This document shows, piece by piece, positions 11,744 through 20,951 of a stretch of DNA of 57,657 bases. This DNA comes from Pseudomonadota bacterium (GTDB lineage: Bacteria > Pseudomonadota > Alphaproteobacteria > Rhizobiales > Beijerinckiaceae): contig JAJYCZ010000002.1 in assembly GCA_021777915.1 (NCBI GenBank), forward strand, positions 1 to 57,657. The letters run 5' to 3'. The notes under the pieces were generated by a model, which worked only from the letters and a program-made list of their open reading frames with translations, was not told the DNA's origin and did no database searches. How positions within the stretch are numbered: position 1 is the first letter of the stretch; each line of letters begins with the position of its first letter. The position numbers and the translations under genes are program-made.

Positions 11744-11933
11744 TGAAACCCGGTCTCCGTGACTCAGACCCGCCCCGAATTGGTTTGGCGACGGGGGACC
11801 GAATCGCAAGGGATTCGGCCGCAAACTTCAGACTTCGAATGGATAGCATAAACCAAGCCTGTCCATTTCGACTCTGCTTCTACAAGGTTTATGGAATCCT
11901 GCAAATGCCTTTGGTTCCGTGTCCCGTTTTTTT

Positions 11934-11971
11934 ACGGCGCCGTGTCTCTTAAGCCACGGCGCCGTGGCTTA
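11934..11971. repeat. Twin GC palindromes between rseP and bamA
   Basis: A perfect 22-bp palindrome at 11950-11971, centred on CCACGGC/GCCGTGG, is preceded at 11934-11943 by a 10-bp palindrome (ACGGCGCCGT) with the same core, so ACGGCGCCGT occurs twice within 34 bases. A run of seven T lies at 11927-11933. On the minus strand the hairpins are not followed by T residues, so they do not form a standard terminator for rseP. They lie in the 297-bp gap that also has to hold any bamA promoter. The role is unknown. Confidence 0.6.
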
Positions 11972-12040
11972 TTTTCGCCGTAATCAGAGGCTTTGCGGCC
12001 GGAACGGGCCTTGCGGAGCGACCGGAATCGGCCGTCGTGT

Positions 12041-13186
12041 TCACCCGAGTTTCAGCCAGGTTCGGGTGAGACGGACGACGTCGTTATAAGTGGCGACCAG
12101 CATCAGCACGGCGACGAAGGCCAGGCCGATCCGGAATCCGAATTCCTGAACGCGCCGGGTCAGCGCCCGCCCGCGCACCGCCTCGACGACGTAATAGAGC
12201 AGGTGGCCGCCGTCGAGCAGCGGGACCGGCAGCAGGTTCAGGAACCCGATCGAAATCGACAGGAGCGCCGTCAGATTGATCAGCGGCCACAGGCCCGCCT
12301 TCGCCACTTCGCCGGACACTTCGGCGATGCGGATGGGACCGGACAATTGCTGCGGCGACTCCCTGCCGACCGACAGATTGCCGAGATAAGCCGCGGTTCC
12401 CGAGATCACGCTCCAGGTTTCGCGGAACGCCTCGACCGTCGCGGCCGGCGCGCTGAAGGTCTGCCTGCGCCAATCTTCCCGCGCCCCGCCCGCCATGACT
12501 CCGATCACGCCGCCATGCTCGGCGCCGAAGGGCGTCGCGCTGTCCTTGACCACCGGCGTCGCCTCCAGATTCACGAGTTTCCCGGCGCGTTCGACGACGA
12601 AATGGAGCTTCAGACCGCCGGCAGTGGAGACGACGCGCTGCATGTCGGCGAAACTGTCGAGCGCCCGCCCGTCGATCGAGACGACCAGATCGCCCGTCTG
12701 AAAACCGGCGGCCGCCGCTGGACTATTGGCCACGACGCTCGCAATGCGCGGGATCAGCACGTTGCGCCCCTGGAAATAGAACAATGCCGTGAAGATCACG
12801 ATGGCGAGCACGAAATTCGCCAGCGGTCCGGCCGCGACCACCGCCGCGCGCTTCCACACGCTCTGGGCGAAGAACGAAACCTTCCGTTCGTCCTCCGACA
12901 TGCGGCCTGCGGCGTCCGGATCGATTTCGCTCGCGGCGCCGGCGTCGCCATGAAAACGCACATAGCCGCCCAACGGCAAGGCCGCGAGCCGCCAGCGCGT
13001 CCCGCGCCGGTCGGTGTAATGCGCCAGTTCCGGCCCGAATCCCATGGAAAAGGCGTCCACCTTCACCCCGCACAGGCGGCCGACGATGAAATGGCCGAAC
13101 TCATGGAAAAACACGACCAGGCCGAGGACGAACAGGAAGGGCAGAAGATACGACCCCATGGTCCAGAGGGAATGGAACAGCAGCAT
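12041..13186 (-). CDS. rseP: Site-2 intramembrane metalloprotease RseP
   Basis: Inner-membrane zinc protease of 381 residues that performs the second cut in regulated intramembrane proteolysis, for example of anti-sigma factors in envelope stress. The zinc motif HEFGH is at residues 28-32 in the first membrane segment, and the second metal-ligand motif LDGG is near residue 322 (PVPLLDGGH). A PDZ domain lies between (VVANSPAAAAGFQTGDLV). Length is near the alphaproteobacterial norm of about 380. ATG 13186 is used; an in-frame ATG at 13159 would also keep the full first membrane helix. It sits between dxr and bamA as in most Proteobacteria. Confidence 0.94.
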   Translation of the reverse strand: MLLFHSLWTMGSYLLPFLFVLGLVVFFHEFGHFIVGRLCGVKVDAFSMGFGPELAHYTDRRGTRWRLAALPLGGYVRFHGDAGAASEIDPDAAGRMSEDERKVSFFAQSVWKRAAVVAAGPLANFVLAIVIFTALFYFQGRNVLIPRIASVVANSPAAAAGFQTGDLVVSIDGRALDSFADMQRVVSTAGGLKLHFVVERAGKLVNLEATPVVKDSATPFGAEHGGVIGVMAGGAREDWRRQTFSAPAATVEAFRETWSVISGTAAYLGNLSVGRESPQQLSGPIRIAEVSGEVAKAGLWPLINLTALLSISIGFLNLLPVPLLDGGHLLYYVVEAVRGRALTRRVQEFGFRIGLAFVAVLMLVATYNDVVRLTRTWLKLG

Positions 13187-13257
13187 AGCGCACCCTGGCT
13201 GCGCGGCTATAGCGCCGCGCGAATGTTTACGGTTTCTTTACCATGCCGGATCGCCGC

Positions 13258-14463
13258 CTAGTGGCCAAGCCCCGCAAGCCGCGCCCGCGACCTTTCTCTC
13301 ACAATATGGTCAACGGCGAGCGCCGCCTCAATATCTGCCGGCGTCCGCGCCGCGCCTTCTTTCTCGAACAGTTCACATATTTGTTCAACATATTTCGCTA
13401 TCTCATTGAATTTAATTTCATTACGCAAAAATGCAGCGACCATGACCTCGTTCGCGGCGTTCATGATGGTCGGCATGGCCCCGCCCGCCGCGAGCGCATC
13501 CATCGCCACCCTGAGCGCGGGAAAGCGTTCCAGATCCGGCTTCTCGAAAGTCAACGACCCGATCTGGGCGAGATCGAGGCGGCGCGCCTGGGTCGGCACC
13601 CGGTCCGGCCAGCCGAGGCAATGGGCGATCGGAACCTTCATGTCGGGGACCGCCATGCCGGCGCTCACCGCGCCGTCGGCGAAGGAGACCAGTCCGTGGA
13701 CGATCGACTGGGGATGGACGAGAACGTCGAGCTTGCGCGCCTCGACGCCGAAAATATGCAGGGCCTCGATCAGTTCGAGCCCCTTGTTCATCAGGCTCGC
13801 GGAATCGACCGTCACTTTCGGGCCCATCGCCCAATTGGGATGGGCCAGCGCCTGTTCCGGGGTCGCGGCGGCGATTCTCTCGGCGCTCCAGGTCCGGAAC
13901 GGGCCGCCGGAGGCGGTGAGCCACATCTTTTCGATTCTTTTCGGACTCTCTCCGCCCAAAGCCTGAAAAATGGCGTTGTGCTCCGAATCCATCGGCAGCA
14001 CGCGCACGCCTTTTTCGTATGCCTTGCGCATGAAGGGATCGCCGGCGCAGACCAGACATTCCTTGTTGGCGAGCGCGACGTCGCGGCCCGCCTCGATCGC
14101 GGCATAGGTCGGGATGACGCCCGCGGCCCCGGCGATGGCCCCGACCACCAGATCGGCGTCCATCCGCGCGGCTTCCTTCAGCGCCTCGGGGCCGGCGCCG
14201 GCGCGGATGCCCGAGCCGGCCAGTTCCGATTTCAGCGTTCCATAGGCGCCGGGGTCGGCGACGGCGGCGAAACGCGCGTTCAGGGAGCGCGCGACGCGGG
14301 CGAGTCCGACGGCGTCGCGCCCGCCCGCCACCGCCACGGTCTCGAACGCGCCCGGCGCGCCCAGGATCACCGCCTCGGTCGAGCGCCCGATCGAGCCGGT
14401 CGCCCCGAGAATCGTGAGCTTGCGCGGACGCGCGAGCGGCTTGGGCGCCAAAGATGCCGTCAT
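13258..14463 (-). CDS. dxr: 1-deoxy-D-xylulose 5-phosphate reductoisomerase
   Basis: Second enzyme of the MEP isoprenoid pathway, converting DXP to MEP with NADPH and a divalent metal; 401 residues. The Rossmann motif LGATGSIG is at residues 19-26. The central region ALANKECLVCAGD and the metal-binding region LPMDSEHNAIFQAL are family hallmarks, and TASGGPFR matches the substrate-binding loop. I chose ATG 14463, eight bases after the cdsA stop, with AGTAGGA upstream; the open frame before it is a shadow of cdsA. Adjacency to cdsA and uppS links isoprenoid and lipid-carrier synthesis. Confidence 0.95.
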   Translation of the reverse strand: MTASLAPKPLARPRKLTILGATGSIGRSTEAVILGAPGAFETVAVAGGRDAVGLARVARSLNARFAAVADPGAYGTLKSELAGSGIRAGAGPEALKEAARMDADLVVGAIAGAAGVIPTYAAIEAGRDVALANKECLVCAGDPFMRKAYEKGVRVLPMDSEHNAIFQALGGESPKRIEKMWLTASGGPFRTWSAERIAAATPEQALAHPNWAMGPKVTVDSASLMNKGLELIEALHIFGVEARKLDVLVHPQSIVHGLVSFADGAVSAGMAVPDMKVPIAHCLGWPDRVPTQARRLDLAQIGSLTFEKPDLERFPALRVAMDALAAGGAMPTIMNAANEVMVAAFLRNEIKFNEIAKYVEQICELFEKEGAARTPADIEAALAVDHIVRERSRARLAGLGH

Positions 14464-14470
14464 GAGAATC

Positions 14471-15361
14471 CTACTGCCAATAGAAGAGGCCCGCCGCCGC
14501 GCTGGGCGGCACGCCGCGCCACAGGCCGAACAAGGCGGCGAAGATCGCCGCCGCGATGAATCCGTCGATCCGGTCCATGACGCCGCCATGGCCGGGAATC
14601 AGCCCGCTCGCGTCCTTGACCCCAAACCGCCGCTTGATCCAGGATTCGAACAGGTCGCCGCCCTGGGCCAGGGCCGCGGCGGCAAGGCCGAGCACGAAAA
14701 CCGGGCCGAGCGGCGCCTGGGCGTTGGGCCAGACATGGGCCACGACCGCCCCGAGCGCCGCGCCGCAGGATATGCCGACAAGAAAGCCGGACCAGGTCTT
14801 GCCGGGCGAGACGCGCGGCGCGAGCTTCGGGCCGCCGATCAGCCGCCCGCCGAAATAGGCGCAGACATCCGTTCCCCAGACCACGGCGAACAGCCAGCCG
14901 ATGGCGCCGGCGCCGAAAAAGGGATCGTGGCGCAGCGAGAGCGCGGAAAGCAACAGTCCGCCGGCATAGAACAGGCCGGAGGCGGCCCAGAGCCGGAAGC
15001 CCGGCCCCGCCGCCCAGGCGACGAAAGCCACGACGGGGAGCGCCAGCAGAAAGGCGAACTCGACCCGCCCGAGACGGAAGAGAACGACGGCCGCGATCAG
15101 CAGGACCGCGCCGGCCAGAACGCGCAGCAGAGGAAGCGGCGCCCCGATCAGCCGCTGCCATTCCCAGTTCACCGCCAGCGCCGCGATCAGCCAGAACAAA
15201 GCGAAGAACCAGCCGCCCAGCGCGAGCGCGCCCACCGCCGTTCCGGCCAGGAACAGGCCCGAGGCCGCACGGACCCACAAGTCGTCGAGGCGATGGCGGG
15301 CCATCAGGCCCTGCGCGCGCGCGAACCCGCCCTCGGTCATCGGCGTGCCGGGCTTATCCAT
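14471..15361 (-). CDS. cdsA: Phosphatidate cytidylyltransferase
   Basis: Polytopic inner-membrane enzyme of 296 residues that makes CDP-diacylglycerol from phosphatidate and CTP, the precursor of the membrane phospholipids. Seven or more hydrophobic segments follow a soluble N-terminus. The CDP-diglyceride synthetase signature is intact near residues 235-265: SWIKRRFGVKDASG then IPGHGGVMDRID. An alternative ATG seven codons in (MTEGG) is possible. The gene starts 18 bases after the uppS stop and is followed by dxr after seven bases. Confidence 0.94.
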   Translation of the reverse strand: MDKPGTPMTEGGFARAQGLMARHRLDDLWVRAASGLFLAGTAVGALALGGWFFALFWLIAALAVNWEWQRLIGAPLPLLRVLAGAVLLIAAVVLFRLGRVEFAFLLALPVVAFVAWAAGPGFRLWAASGLFYAGGLLLSALSLRHDPFFGAGAIGWLFAVVWGTDVCAYFGGRLIGGPKLAPRVSPGKTWSGFLVGISCGAALGAVVAHVWPNAQAPLGPVFVLGLAAAALAQGGDLFESWIKRRFGVKDASGLIPGHGGVMDRIDGFIAAAIFAALFGLWRGVPPSAAAGLFYWQ

Positions 15362-15379
15362 GGGAGCGCCGCGACCCGC

Positions 15380-16180
15380 TCATGACGCGGACTTGACTTG
15401 AGCGAGGCCAGGGACTTGGGCGAGTCCTGGAGCGACGCGGCCGAAACGCCGCTCGCGCGAGCGGAAGCTGTCGATCGCCTCCTCGAAGGCGGCGCGGTCG
15501 AAATCCGGCCAGTGGATCGGCAGGAAAACCAGTTCGCTATAGGCCGCTTGCCACATCAGGAAATTGGACAGGCGCATCTCCCCGGAGGTGCGGATGATCA
15601 GATCGGGATCGGGCGTCCCGGCGGTCCACAACCGCGCGGCGAGCGCGTCCTCGTTGATGTCGTCGGGATCTATCCGCCCCGCCGCCGCGTCGCGGGCCAG
15701 AGCGCGCGCCGCCTCGACGATCTCCTGGCGCGCGCCATAGTTGAAGGCGACGATCAGGTCGAGCTTGCTGTTGCGACAGGTGCGGTTTTCGGCCTCTTCC
15801 AGCAGGGCGACGATTTCCGGCTTGAGATTGCCGCGCTCGCCGATCACCCGCACCCGCACGCCGGCTTCTTCGAGCGTATGCAGGTCGCTGCGGATGAACA
15901 GCTTGAGCAGGCTCATCAGATCGGCGATTTCCTGGGGCGGACGCGCCCAGTTCTCTCTGGAGAAGCTGTAGACCGTGAGATAGCGCACCCCGAGGTCGCT
16001 CGCCGCGCGCACCGCGCGCCGCAAGGCCTCGACGCCGCGCCGATGGCCCTCGAACCGGGGCAGGCCGCGCGCCGCCGCCCAGCGGCCGTTGCCGTCCATG
16101 ATGATCCCGACATGCAGGCCGCCGCCGCCGGAGGAGCGCTTCGCCCCGGCGGCGCCGTCGATCACTCGCTGTTCGCTCAT
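15380..16180 (-). CDS. uppS: Undecaprenyl diphosphate synthase (cis-prenyltransferase)
   Basis: Condenses isopentenyl diphosphate onto farnesyl diphosphate to make the C55 lipid carrier for peptidoglycan and polysaccharides. Length is 266 residues. The substrate motif [10 protein letters not shown] with catalytic Asp29 is present, as are [28 protein letters not shown], and the C-terminal [19 protein letters not shown] with WPDFD. ATG 16180 is chosen because the domain follows closely; the upstream open frame to 16246 is basic and unconserved. The two PGLAQV repeats at the extreme C-terminus ([17 protein letters not shown]) are a minor oddity caused by a short direct repeat in the DNA. Confidence 0.95.
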   Translation of the reverse strand: MSEQRVIDGAAGAKRSSGGGGLHVGIIMDGNGRWAAARGLPRFEGHRRGVEALRRAVRAASDLGVRYLTVYSFSRENWARPPQEIADLMSLLKLFIRSDLHTLEEAGVRVRVIGERGNLKPEIVALLEEAENRTCRNSKLDLIVAFNYGARQEIVEAARALARDAAAGRIDPDDINEDALAARLWTAGTPDPDLIIRTSGEMRLSNFLMWQAAYSELVFLPIHWPDFDRAAFEEAIDSFRSRERRFGRVAPGLAQVPGLAQVKSAS

Positions 16181-16279
16181 CAAATCCGCCCGCCGCCTGA
16201 AACCCGCGCCACCCTTCCGGCGCTCGAACGCTTTAACACAAATCAATTCAGGAAACGACGCCCGCTGGGTCGCGACCCC

Positions 16280-16840
16280 TCAAACCTGCATGATTTCCTT
16301 TTCCTTGGCCGCCAGCACGCCGTCGACCTCGGAGATCGCCGCGTCGGTGGCCTTCTGCACCTCGCTCTCGTGGCGCTTCTCTTCGTCCTCGCCGAGCGCC
16401 TTGTCCTTGGCCAGCTTCTTCAGCACGTCCATGCCGTCGCGGCGCACATGGCGCACGGCGACGCGCGATTCCTCGGCGTATTTATGGGCGAGCTTGACCA
16501 GTTCCTTGCGGCGCTGCTCGTTGAGTTCGGGAATGCGAATGCGCAGGATCTGGCCCTCGACGGTCGGCGACAGGCCGAGATTGGCGTCGCGGATCGCGCG
16601 GTCCACCGCGCCCACCATGCCCTTGTCCCAGACCTGCACGGCCAGCGCGCGGGATTCCGGCACCGAAATGGTGGCGACCTGATTGATCGGCATGGACTGG
16701 CCATAGGCCTCGACCATCACCGGCTCCAGCAGCGCGGCGGAGGCGCGGCCGGTGCGCAACCCCCCGAGTTCATGCTTGAGCGCCTGGATGGAGCTTTGCA
16801 TGCGCCGCTTGATTTCCGCCAGATCGAATTGAGCGCTCAT
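16280..16840 (-). CDS. frr: Ribosome recycling factor
   Basis: 186-residue protein that, with EF-G, splits the post-termination ribosome. The sequence is a standard RRF: the N-terminal helix with [20 protein letters not shown], the beta domain with [18 protein letters not shown], and the C-terminal helices with [29 protein letters not shown]. Length matches the family (185). It follows pyrH after 58 bases on the same strand, as in most bacteria, and lies 99 bases before uppS. Confidence 0.97.
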   Translation of the reverse strand: MSAQFDLAEIKRRMQSSIQALKHELGGLRTGRASAALLEPVMVEAYGQSMPINQVATISVPESRALAVQVWDKGMVGAVDRAIRDANLGLSPTVEGQILRIRIPELNEQRRKELVKLAHKYAEESRVAVRHVRRDGMDVLKKLAKDKALGEDEEKRHESEVQKATDAAISEVDGVLAAKEKEIMQV

Positions 16841-16898
16841 AAGTCACCTGTCCTCGTCGGCGCCGGCGCGCCGGATGTTTGTCGTGCGCGGAGGCCGC

Positions 16899-17627
16899 TC
16901 AGGGCGCGACGAGGGTCGCCCTGCCCTGGCCCGACAGCGCCGCCGTGACGGCGCGCGGCTCCGCGATGGAAAAGACGATTATCGGAATCCGGTTCTCTCT
17001 CGCAAGAGCAAAGGCGGCGGTGTCCATCACCGCGAGGTTTCTGGCGATGGCCTCGTCCTGGCTCAAACGCTCGTAGCGGATCGCGGTCGGGTCCTTTTTG
17101 GGATCGGCCGAATAGACGCCGTCCACCTGGGTCGCCTTCATGATGGCGTCACAGGACAGTTCCGCGGCGCGCAGGGCGGCGCCGGTGTCGGTGGTGAAGA
17201 ACGGATTGCCGGTGCCGCCGGCGAGAATGACGATCCGTCCCTTGTCGAGGTGGTGCAGCGCCGCCTGACGCGAATAGGGCTGGCAGACCGAGGGCATGGC
17301 CACGGCGGACAGGGCGCGGGCCGCCCGCCCGCGTTTTTCTATGGCGTATTCGAGAGCCAAAGCGTTCATCACCGTCGCCAGCATGCCGATGGAATCGGCC
17401 CGCGCCCGCTCGATGCCCTTTTCAGCCCCCCTTATGCCGCGAAAAAAATTGCCGCCGCCGACCACCACCGCTATTTCGGCCCCCAGTTCGGCGGCCGCCG
17501 CCAGATCGTCGGCGATACGGTCGAGGGTCCCGGACTCAAGGCCGTGGCTCTGCCCGCCCTGCAAGGCCTCGCCCGACAGTTTCACGACCACGCGTTTCCA
17601 TTTCGGGCCTGGCGTCGAAGCGTTCAT
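16899..17627 (-). CDS. pyrH: Uridylate kinase
   Basis: Hexameric UMP kinase of 242 residues that phosphorylates UMP to UDP. Motifs include [12 protein letters not shown] at the N-terminus, the glycine-rich [11 protein letters not shown], the acceptor-site [34 protein letters not shown], and [17 protein letters not shown] near the C-terminus. It is regulated by GTP and UTP in related species. The tsf terminator at 17737-17762 lies upstream, so pyrH-frr probably begins a new transcript in the 109-bp gap. Confidence 0.97.
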   Translation of the reverse strand: MNASTPGPKWKRVVVKLSGEALQGGQSHGLESGTLDRIADDLAAAAELGAEIAVVVGGGNFFRGIRGAEKGIERARADSIGMLATVMNALALEYAIEKRGRAARALSAVAMPSVCQPYSRQAALHHLDKGRIVILAGGTGNPFFTTDTGAALRAAELSCDAIMKATQVDGVYSADPKKDPTAIRYERLSQDEAIARNLAVMDTAAFALARENRIPIIVFSIAEPRAVTAALSGQGRATLVAP

Positions 17628-17736
17628 GGAGACTCCCTAACCGACTCCCGGCGCGCGCCGCGATTCGGCCCGGCGGCGACGGTTGTAACTTTTTTTTCAC
17701 ACCGCTTGAAGGGTCGCGTCGCCTGCTCCCCCAATG

Positions 17737-17762
17737 AAAAAGGCGCCCGACGGCGCCTTTTT
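17737..17762 (-). terminator. Rho-independent terminator after tsf
   Basis: Perfect symmetric hairpin: AAAAAGGCGCC at 17737-17747, a 4-base loop, then GGCGCCTTTTT at 17752-17762. It has a T run on either strand and so could act in both directions. It lies 20 bases beyond the tsf stop and ends the rpsB-tsf transcript. Confidence 0.88.
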
Positions 17763-17781
17763 CATCGTCGGAAGCGAAAGT

Positions 17782-18711
17782 TCAGCCCTGGCCGCCCGCA
17801 GCCGCCGCGACTTCCGCCGCGAAATCGGCCTCCTGCTTCTCGACGCCCTCGCCCAGCACATAGCGTACAAAGCCTTTGAGCGCGACGGGAGCGCCGATGG
17901 TCTTGGCGGCCTCGGCCACCGCCTGCCCGACGGTCCTGGCGTTGTCGTGGACATAGGGCTGCTCGACCAGGGTGACTTCCTTGTAATAGGTCTTCAGGCC
18001 GGATTCGACGATCTTGTCGAGCACATGGGCCGGCTTGCCGGCGTTCTTCTCGCGCAGCACGTTCTTCTCGCGCTCCAGCGTCGCCGGATCGAGGCCGGAG
18101 GCGTCGAGCGCCAGCGGATTGGCGGCGGCGACATGCATGGCGACCTTGCGGCCGAGTTCCGTGAGCTGGTCCTTGTCGCCCGTCGATTCCAGCGCCACGA
18201 TCACGCCGATCTTGCCGGCGCCCTCGCTCACCGCGCTGTGGACATAATGGCCGATGACGCCATGCGGCACGCTCAAGCTGGCCGCGCGGCGCAGGGTCAT
18301 GTTCTCGCCGATGGTGGCGATGGCGTTGGAGATCGCGTCCGCCACCGTGCCGGCGCCGCCCGGATAATGCTGCTTCTTCAGCTCTTCCACATCCGCGACG
18401 CCCTTTTCCACGGCGACCAGGGCGATGGTCTTGACCAGGGCCTGGAATTCCTCGTTGCGCGCCACGAAATCGGTCTCAGAATTGACTTCGACCACCACGC
18501 CATTGTTGTCGCGCACGGCGACGCCGACCAGGCCTTCCGCCGCGACGCGGTCGGATTTCTTGGCCGCCTTGGACAGGCCTTTTTTGCGCAGCCAGTCGAC
18601 CCCGGCCTGGATGTCGCCGCCGGTTTCGTTGAGCGCCTGCTTGCAGTCCATCATGCCCGCGCCGGTCATTTCGCGCAGTTCCTTCACCATCGCGGCGGTG
18701 ATATTGGCCAT
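17782..18711 (-). CDS. tsf: Elongation factor Ts
   Basis: Guanine-nucleotide exchange factor for EF-Tu; 309 residues. The N-terminal UBA-like domain ([20 protein letters not shown]) is followed by the exchange core with [14 protein letters not shown], the TDF motif that displaces the Mg ion in EF-Tu. The C-terminal half holds the second core subdomain ([23 protein letters not shown], split by a short loop). Length is normal. It follows rpsB after 252 bases that contain G/C-rich inverted repeats. Confidence 0.97.
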   Translation of the reverse strand: MANITAAMVKELREMTGAGMMDCKQALNETGGDIQAGVDWLRKKGLSKAAKKSDRVAAEGLVGVAVRDNNGVVVEVNSETDFVARNEEFQALVKTIALVAVEKGVADVEELKKQHYPGGAGTVADAISNAIATIGENMTLRRAASLSVPHGVIGHYVHSAVSEGAGKIGVIVALESTGDKDQLTELGRKVAMHVAAANPLALDASGLDPATLEREKNVLREKNAGKPAHVLDKIVESGLKTYYKEVTLVEQPYVHDNARTVGQAVAEAAKTIGAPVALKGFVRYVLGEGVEKQEADFAAEVAAAAGGQG

Positions 18712-18887
18712 CGGGATTTCCTTCGGGTTCTGGGCCGGCGCTCCCGCGCCTCGGGCCGAATGTCAAAGCGGGAAATTGTGAAAACAGGACGACAAGCGTC
18801 CCGGCAAGGATGCGGCGCGCCAAGGCTTCAGCCGGCGCGCCGAAAAACATCGAGTGGCTCTTTGCCCCCCAATCAGGAAGGGCCAGG

Positions 18888-18961
18888 ACCCCTTCCCTCC
18901 CACTCGTGGGAGGATTGGGAGCCCCCTTCCCTCCCCCCTCATGGGAGGGTCAGGGTGGGGG
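18888..18961. repeat. Pair of CCTCCC/GGGAGG intergenic palindromes
   Basis: Two related inverted repeats lie in the tsf-rpsB gap: CCTCCCAC/GTGGGAGG at 18896-18913 and CCCTCCC/GGGAGGG at 18929-18949. Both arise from a roughly 30-bp tandem unit beginning CCCCCTTCCCTCC, with a degenerate G-rich tail (TCAGGGTGGGGGG). Similar stem-loop units scattered between genes are common in Hyphomicrobiales genomes. On the minus strand they lie downstream of rpsB and may shape rpsB-tsf mRNA levels by RNA folding; that is inference. Confidence 0.6.
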
Positions 18962-18963
18962 GA

Positions 18964-19968
18964 TCAGCCCGCGATCAGACCGCGCGCCTGTTCGACCCAG
19001 CCGCCGACCTTGCCGGCGACCTTGAGATCGGCGCCGATCTTGTCGGCGTCTTCGCCGGACATGGCGGCGAACTGCCAGTAATGAAACAGTCCGGCGTCAT
19101 TGAGCTTCTTTTCGAGCTGCGGACCGACGCCGGTGAACTTCGTCAGGTCGTCAGGCGCGCCGCGCGGCGCCGACAGAAGCTCGAACTGCTCGCCGCTGGC
19201 GGCCGCGACTTCGGCGTCGGCCGGCAACTCGCCAGCCGTCGGCTCTTCCGAGGCGCCGACATCGACGCCCATCGCGCCCTGGCTGCGCGAAATGCCGTCG
19301 AGCGCGGCGCGGGCGATCAGGTCGCAATAGAGCGCGATGGCGCGGCCGGCGTCGTCATTGCCCGGGATCGGATAAGTGATGCCGTCGGGATCGCAATTGG
19401 TGTCGAGGATCGCCGCGACCGGAATGTGAAGGCGGGCCGCCTCCTTGATCGCGAGCTGCTCCTTGTTGGTGTCGATGACGAAGATCAGGTCCGGGACGCC
19501 GCCCATGTCCTTGATGCCGCCGAGCGCGCGCTGCAGCTTCTCGCGCTCGCGCGACAGCATCAGGCGCTCTTTCTTGGTCAGGCCGGTCGCGCCCGAGTCG
19601 AGCTGGTCGTCGAGCTTGCGCAGGCGCTGGATCGAGGCCGAAATGGTCTTCCAGTTGGTCAGCATGCCGCCGAGCCAGCGGGCATTGATGTAGTACTGCG
19701 CCGAACGCTTGGCGGCGTCGGCGATCTGCTCCTGCGCCTGGCGCTTGGTGCCGACGAACAGCACGCGGCCGCCCTTGGCCACGGTGTCGGAAACCGCCTT
19801 CAGCGCCTGATGCAGCAGCGGAACGGTCTGCGCGAGATCGATGACGTGAATATTGTTGCGGACCCCGAAAATATAGGGGGCCATTTTCGGGTTCCAGCGA
19901 TGCGACTGGTGGCCGAAATGCGCGCCGGACTCAAGCAGGCTGCGCATGGAAAAATCGGGAAGCGCCAT
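18964..19968 (-). CDS. rpsB: 30S ribosomal protein S2 with C-terminal helix-hairpin-helix extension
   Basis: 334 residues, of which about 1-230 are a normal S2 ([46 protein letters not shown]). The remaining hundred or so residues are an acidic Ala/Glu-rich linker and a small domain ([18 protein letters not shown], then [15 protein letters not shown]) that looks like a helix-hairpin-helix fold. Such long S2 proteins are known across Hyphomicrobiales; what the extension does is not established. ATG 19968 has the normal S2 start; the longer frame to 20172 is unconserved. First gene of the rpsB-tsf unit. Confidence 0.95.
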   Translation of the reverse strand: MALPDFSMRSLLESGAHFGHQSHRWNPKMAPYIFGVRNNIHVIDLAQTVPLLHQALKAVSDTVAKGGRVLFVGTKRQAQEQIADAAKRSAQYYINARWLGGMLTNWKTISASIQRLRKLDDQLDSGATGLTKKERLMLSREREKLQRALGGIKDMGGVPDLIFVIDTNKEQLAIKEAARLHIPVAAILDTNCDPDGITYPIPGNDDAGRAIALYCDLIARAALDGISRSQGAMGVDVGASEEPTAGELPADAEVAAASGEQFELLSAPRGAPDDLTKFTGVGPQLEKKLNDAGLFHYWQFAAMSGEDADKIGADLKVAGKVGGWVEQARGLIAG

Positions 19969-20333
19969 GTTTTTCTCTCCGGTTGAACCTCCGCGAACCA
20001 TTTGGGCCGGAAATCCATTGAGGCGGATTTTCTGCCACCGGAGCGCAGCCTTGAACCAGGCGGCGCGACAGCTCGCGTGTGGGATGGGCGGCCCTCCTAC
20101 ATCAGGAAAGGCGGTTTGGCAAGATCGTTGCGACGGATCGCCTGGGCGAAATCCTATGACTCTGCCCTGCAACCGAGCGTCGATATTATTTTTCGCCTGT
20201 CCTGGGCGCGCGACCGAATTGCCGCGATAACAGGACTGGATTGCAACGCCGCGCCCGCCGGGGAGACGCGTGACAAGCCAGCGCCCGGAAAACTTCCGCG
20301 AGCGGAATCGTCCGTCGCCACCACCGCCAGCCG
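19969..20333. other. 365-bp gap between rpsB and the 205-aa gene
   Basis: No convincing gene in either direction. It must hold the leader and promoter of rpsB (a candidate is listed separately) and the end of the upstream unknown gene. An AT-richer patch at about 20183-20194 (GATATTATTTTT) stands out from the surrounding GC-rich DNA but matches no promoter well. No clear terminator was seen for the upstream gene. Confidence 0.5.
20094..20122 (-). promoter_or_regulatory. Possible sigma-70-type promoter for rpsB-tsf
   Basis: On the minus strand, TTGCCA (20122-20117) lies 17 bases before TAGGAG (20099-20094). The -35 element is good and the -10 is weak (3 of 6). It would give a 5' leader of about 120 bases, room for S2 autoregulation. 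This is pattern inference only. Confidence 0.3.
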
Positions 20334-20951
20334 CTATTTCTCCCGTTCCACAATAAACGGCACCCCCTCATGGCCGCCGTCGCCGCGTTCGAAATGGGCG
20401 GGCTCGCGTCCTAGAATCGCGGCGCTGCGGGCGTGCCATTCGGAATCGACGGTGAAACACCCCTCCTTTTCCGCCGCTTCCGCCCAATGCAGGGTCGCCA
20501 GCGCCTTGCGCTTGCGGTTGGAGACATATTCCAGCGTCACCAGCCAGGTCGGGCCGGGGTCGCGCGGGCGCATGTCCTGGATGCCGCTGGCGAGATTGGT
20601 CGCGACATCGATCTGCAGAATCAGCCAGTCGATCAGTTCGCCGTCGCGCAGGGGGCGAAATTTGTCCAGCGCCGCGCGCCACTGGTCGGGGCGGCCGGCG
20701 CCGGGCTTGTCGCGATAGGGATTGCGCCGCGTCCAATCGTGGATCAGCCGCCATTTCTCGAAGATCGCTTTTCTCAGCGCGACATCGGCCGCCGCGGGGT
20801 CATTCGCCAGATCGTCTTCCCTTGCGCGCGCCGCGCTCAGATCCTGATCGAAAACCGCGGCCTCGCTGCGCGACAGGGGCCGCGCGCTCGCGCTCATCCG
20901 CTGGTATTTGGCTTCGTCGCTGGCGTCGCAGACCGGTCCGCGTTCGCTCAT
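20334..20951 (-). CDS. Conserved-looking protein of unknown function
   Basis: 205 residues, soluble, acidic to neutral, with no signal peptide or membrane segment. It is rich in charged helices ([37 protein letters not shown]), followed by a beta-like C-terminal half ([35 protein letters not shown]). I do not recognise a domain. A good ribosome site (GGGAGAGGA) precedes the ATG by about six bases, and third-position GC bias fits a real gene on this strand and not the opposite frames. It is isolated between rpsB and gyrA, so context gives no function. Confidence 0.7.
   Translation of the reverse strand: MSERGPVCDASDEAKYQRMSASARPLSRSEAAVFDQDLSAARAREDDLANDPAAADVALRKAIFEKWRLIHDWTRRNPYRDKPGAGRPDQWRAALDKFRPLRDGELIDWLILQIDVATNLASGIQDMRPRDPGPTWLVTLEYVSNRKRKALATLHWAEAAEKEGCFTVDSEWHARSAAILGREPAHFERGDGGHEGVPFIVEREK

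Noticed and set aside
17734-19986. A 750-codon plus-strand frame across tsf and rpsB
   Set aside because: It runs through two firmly identified genes and a terminator on the other strand.
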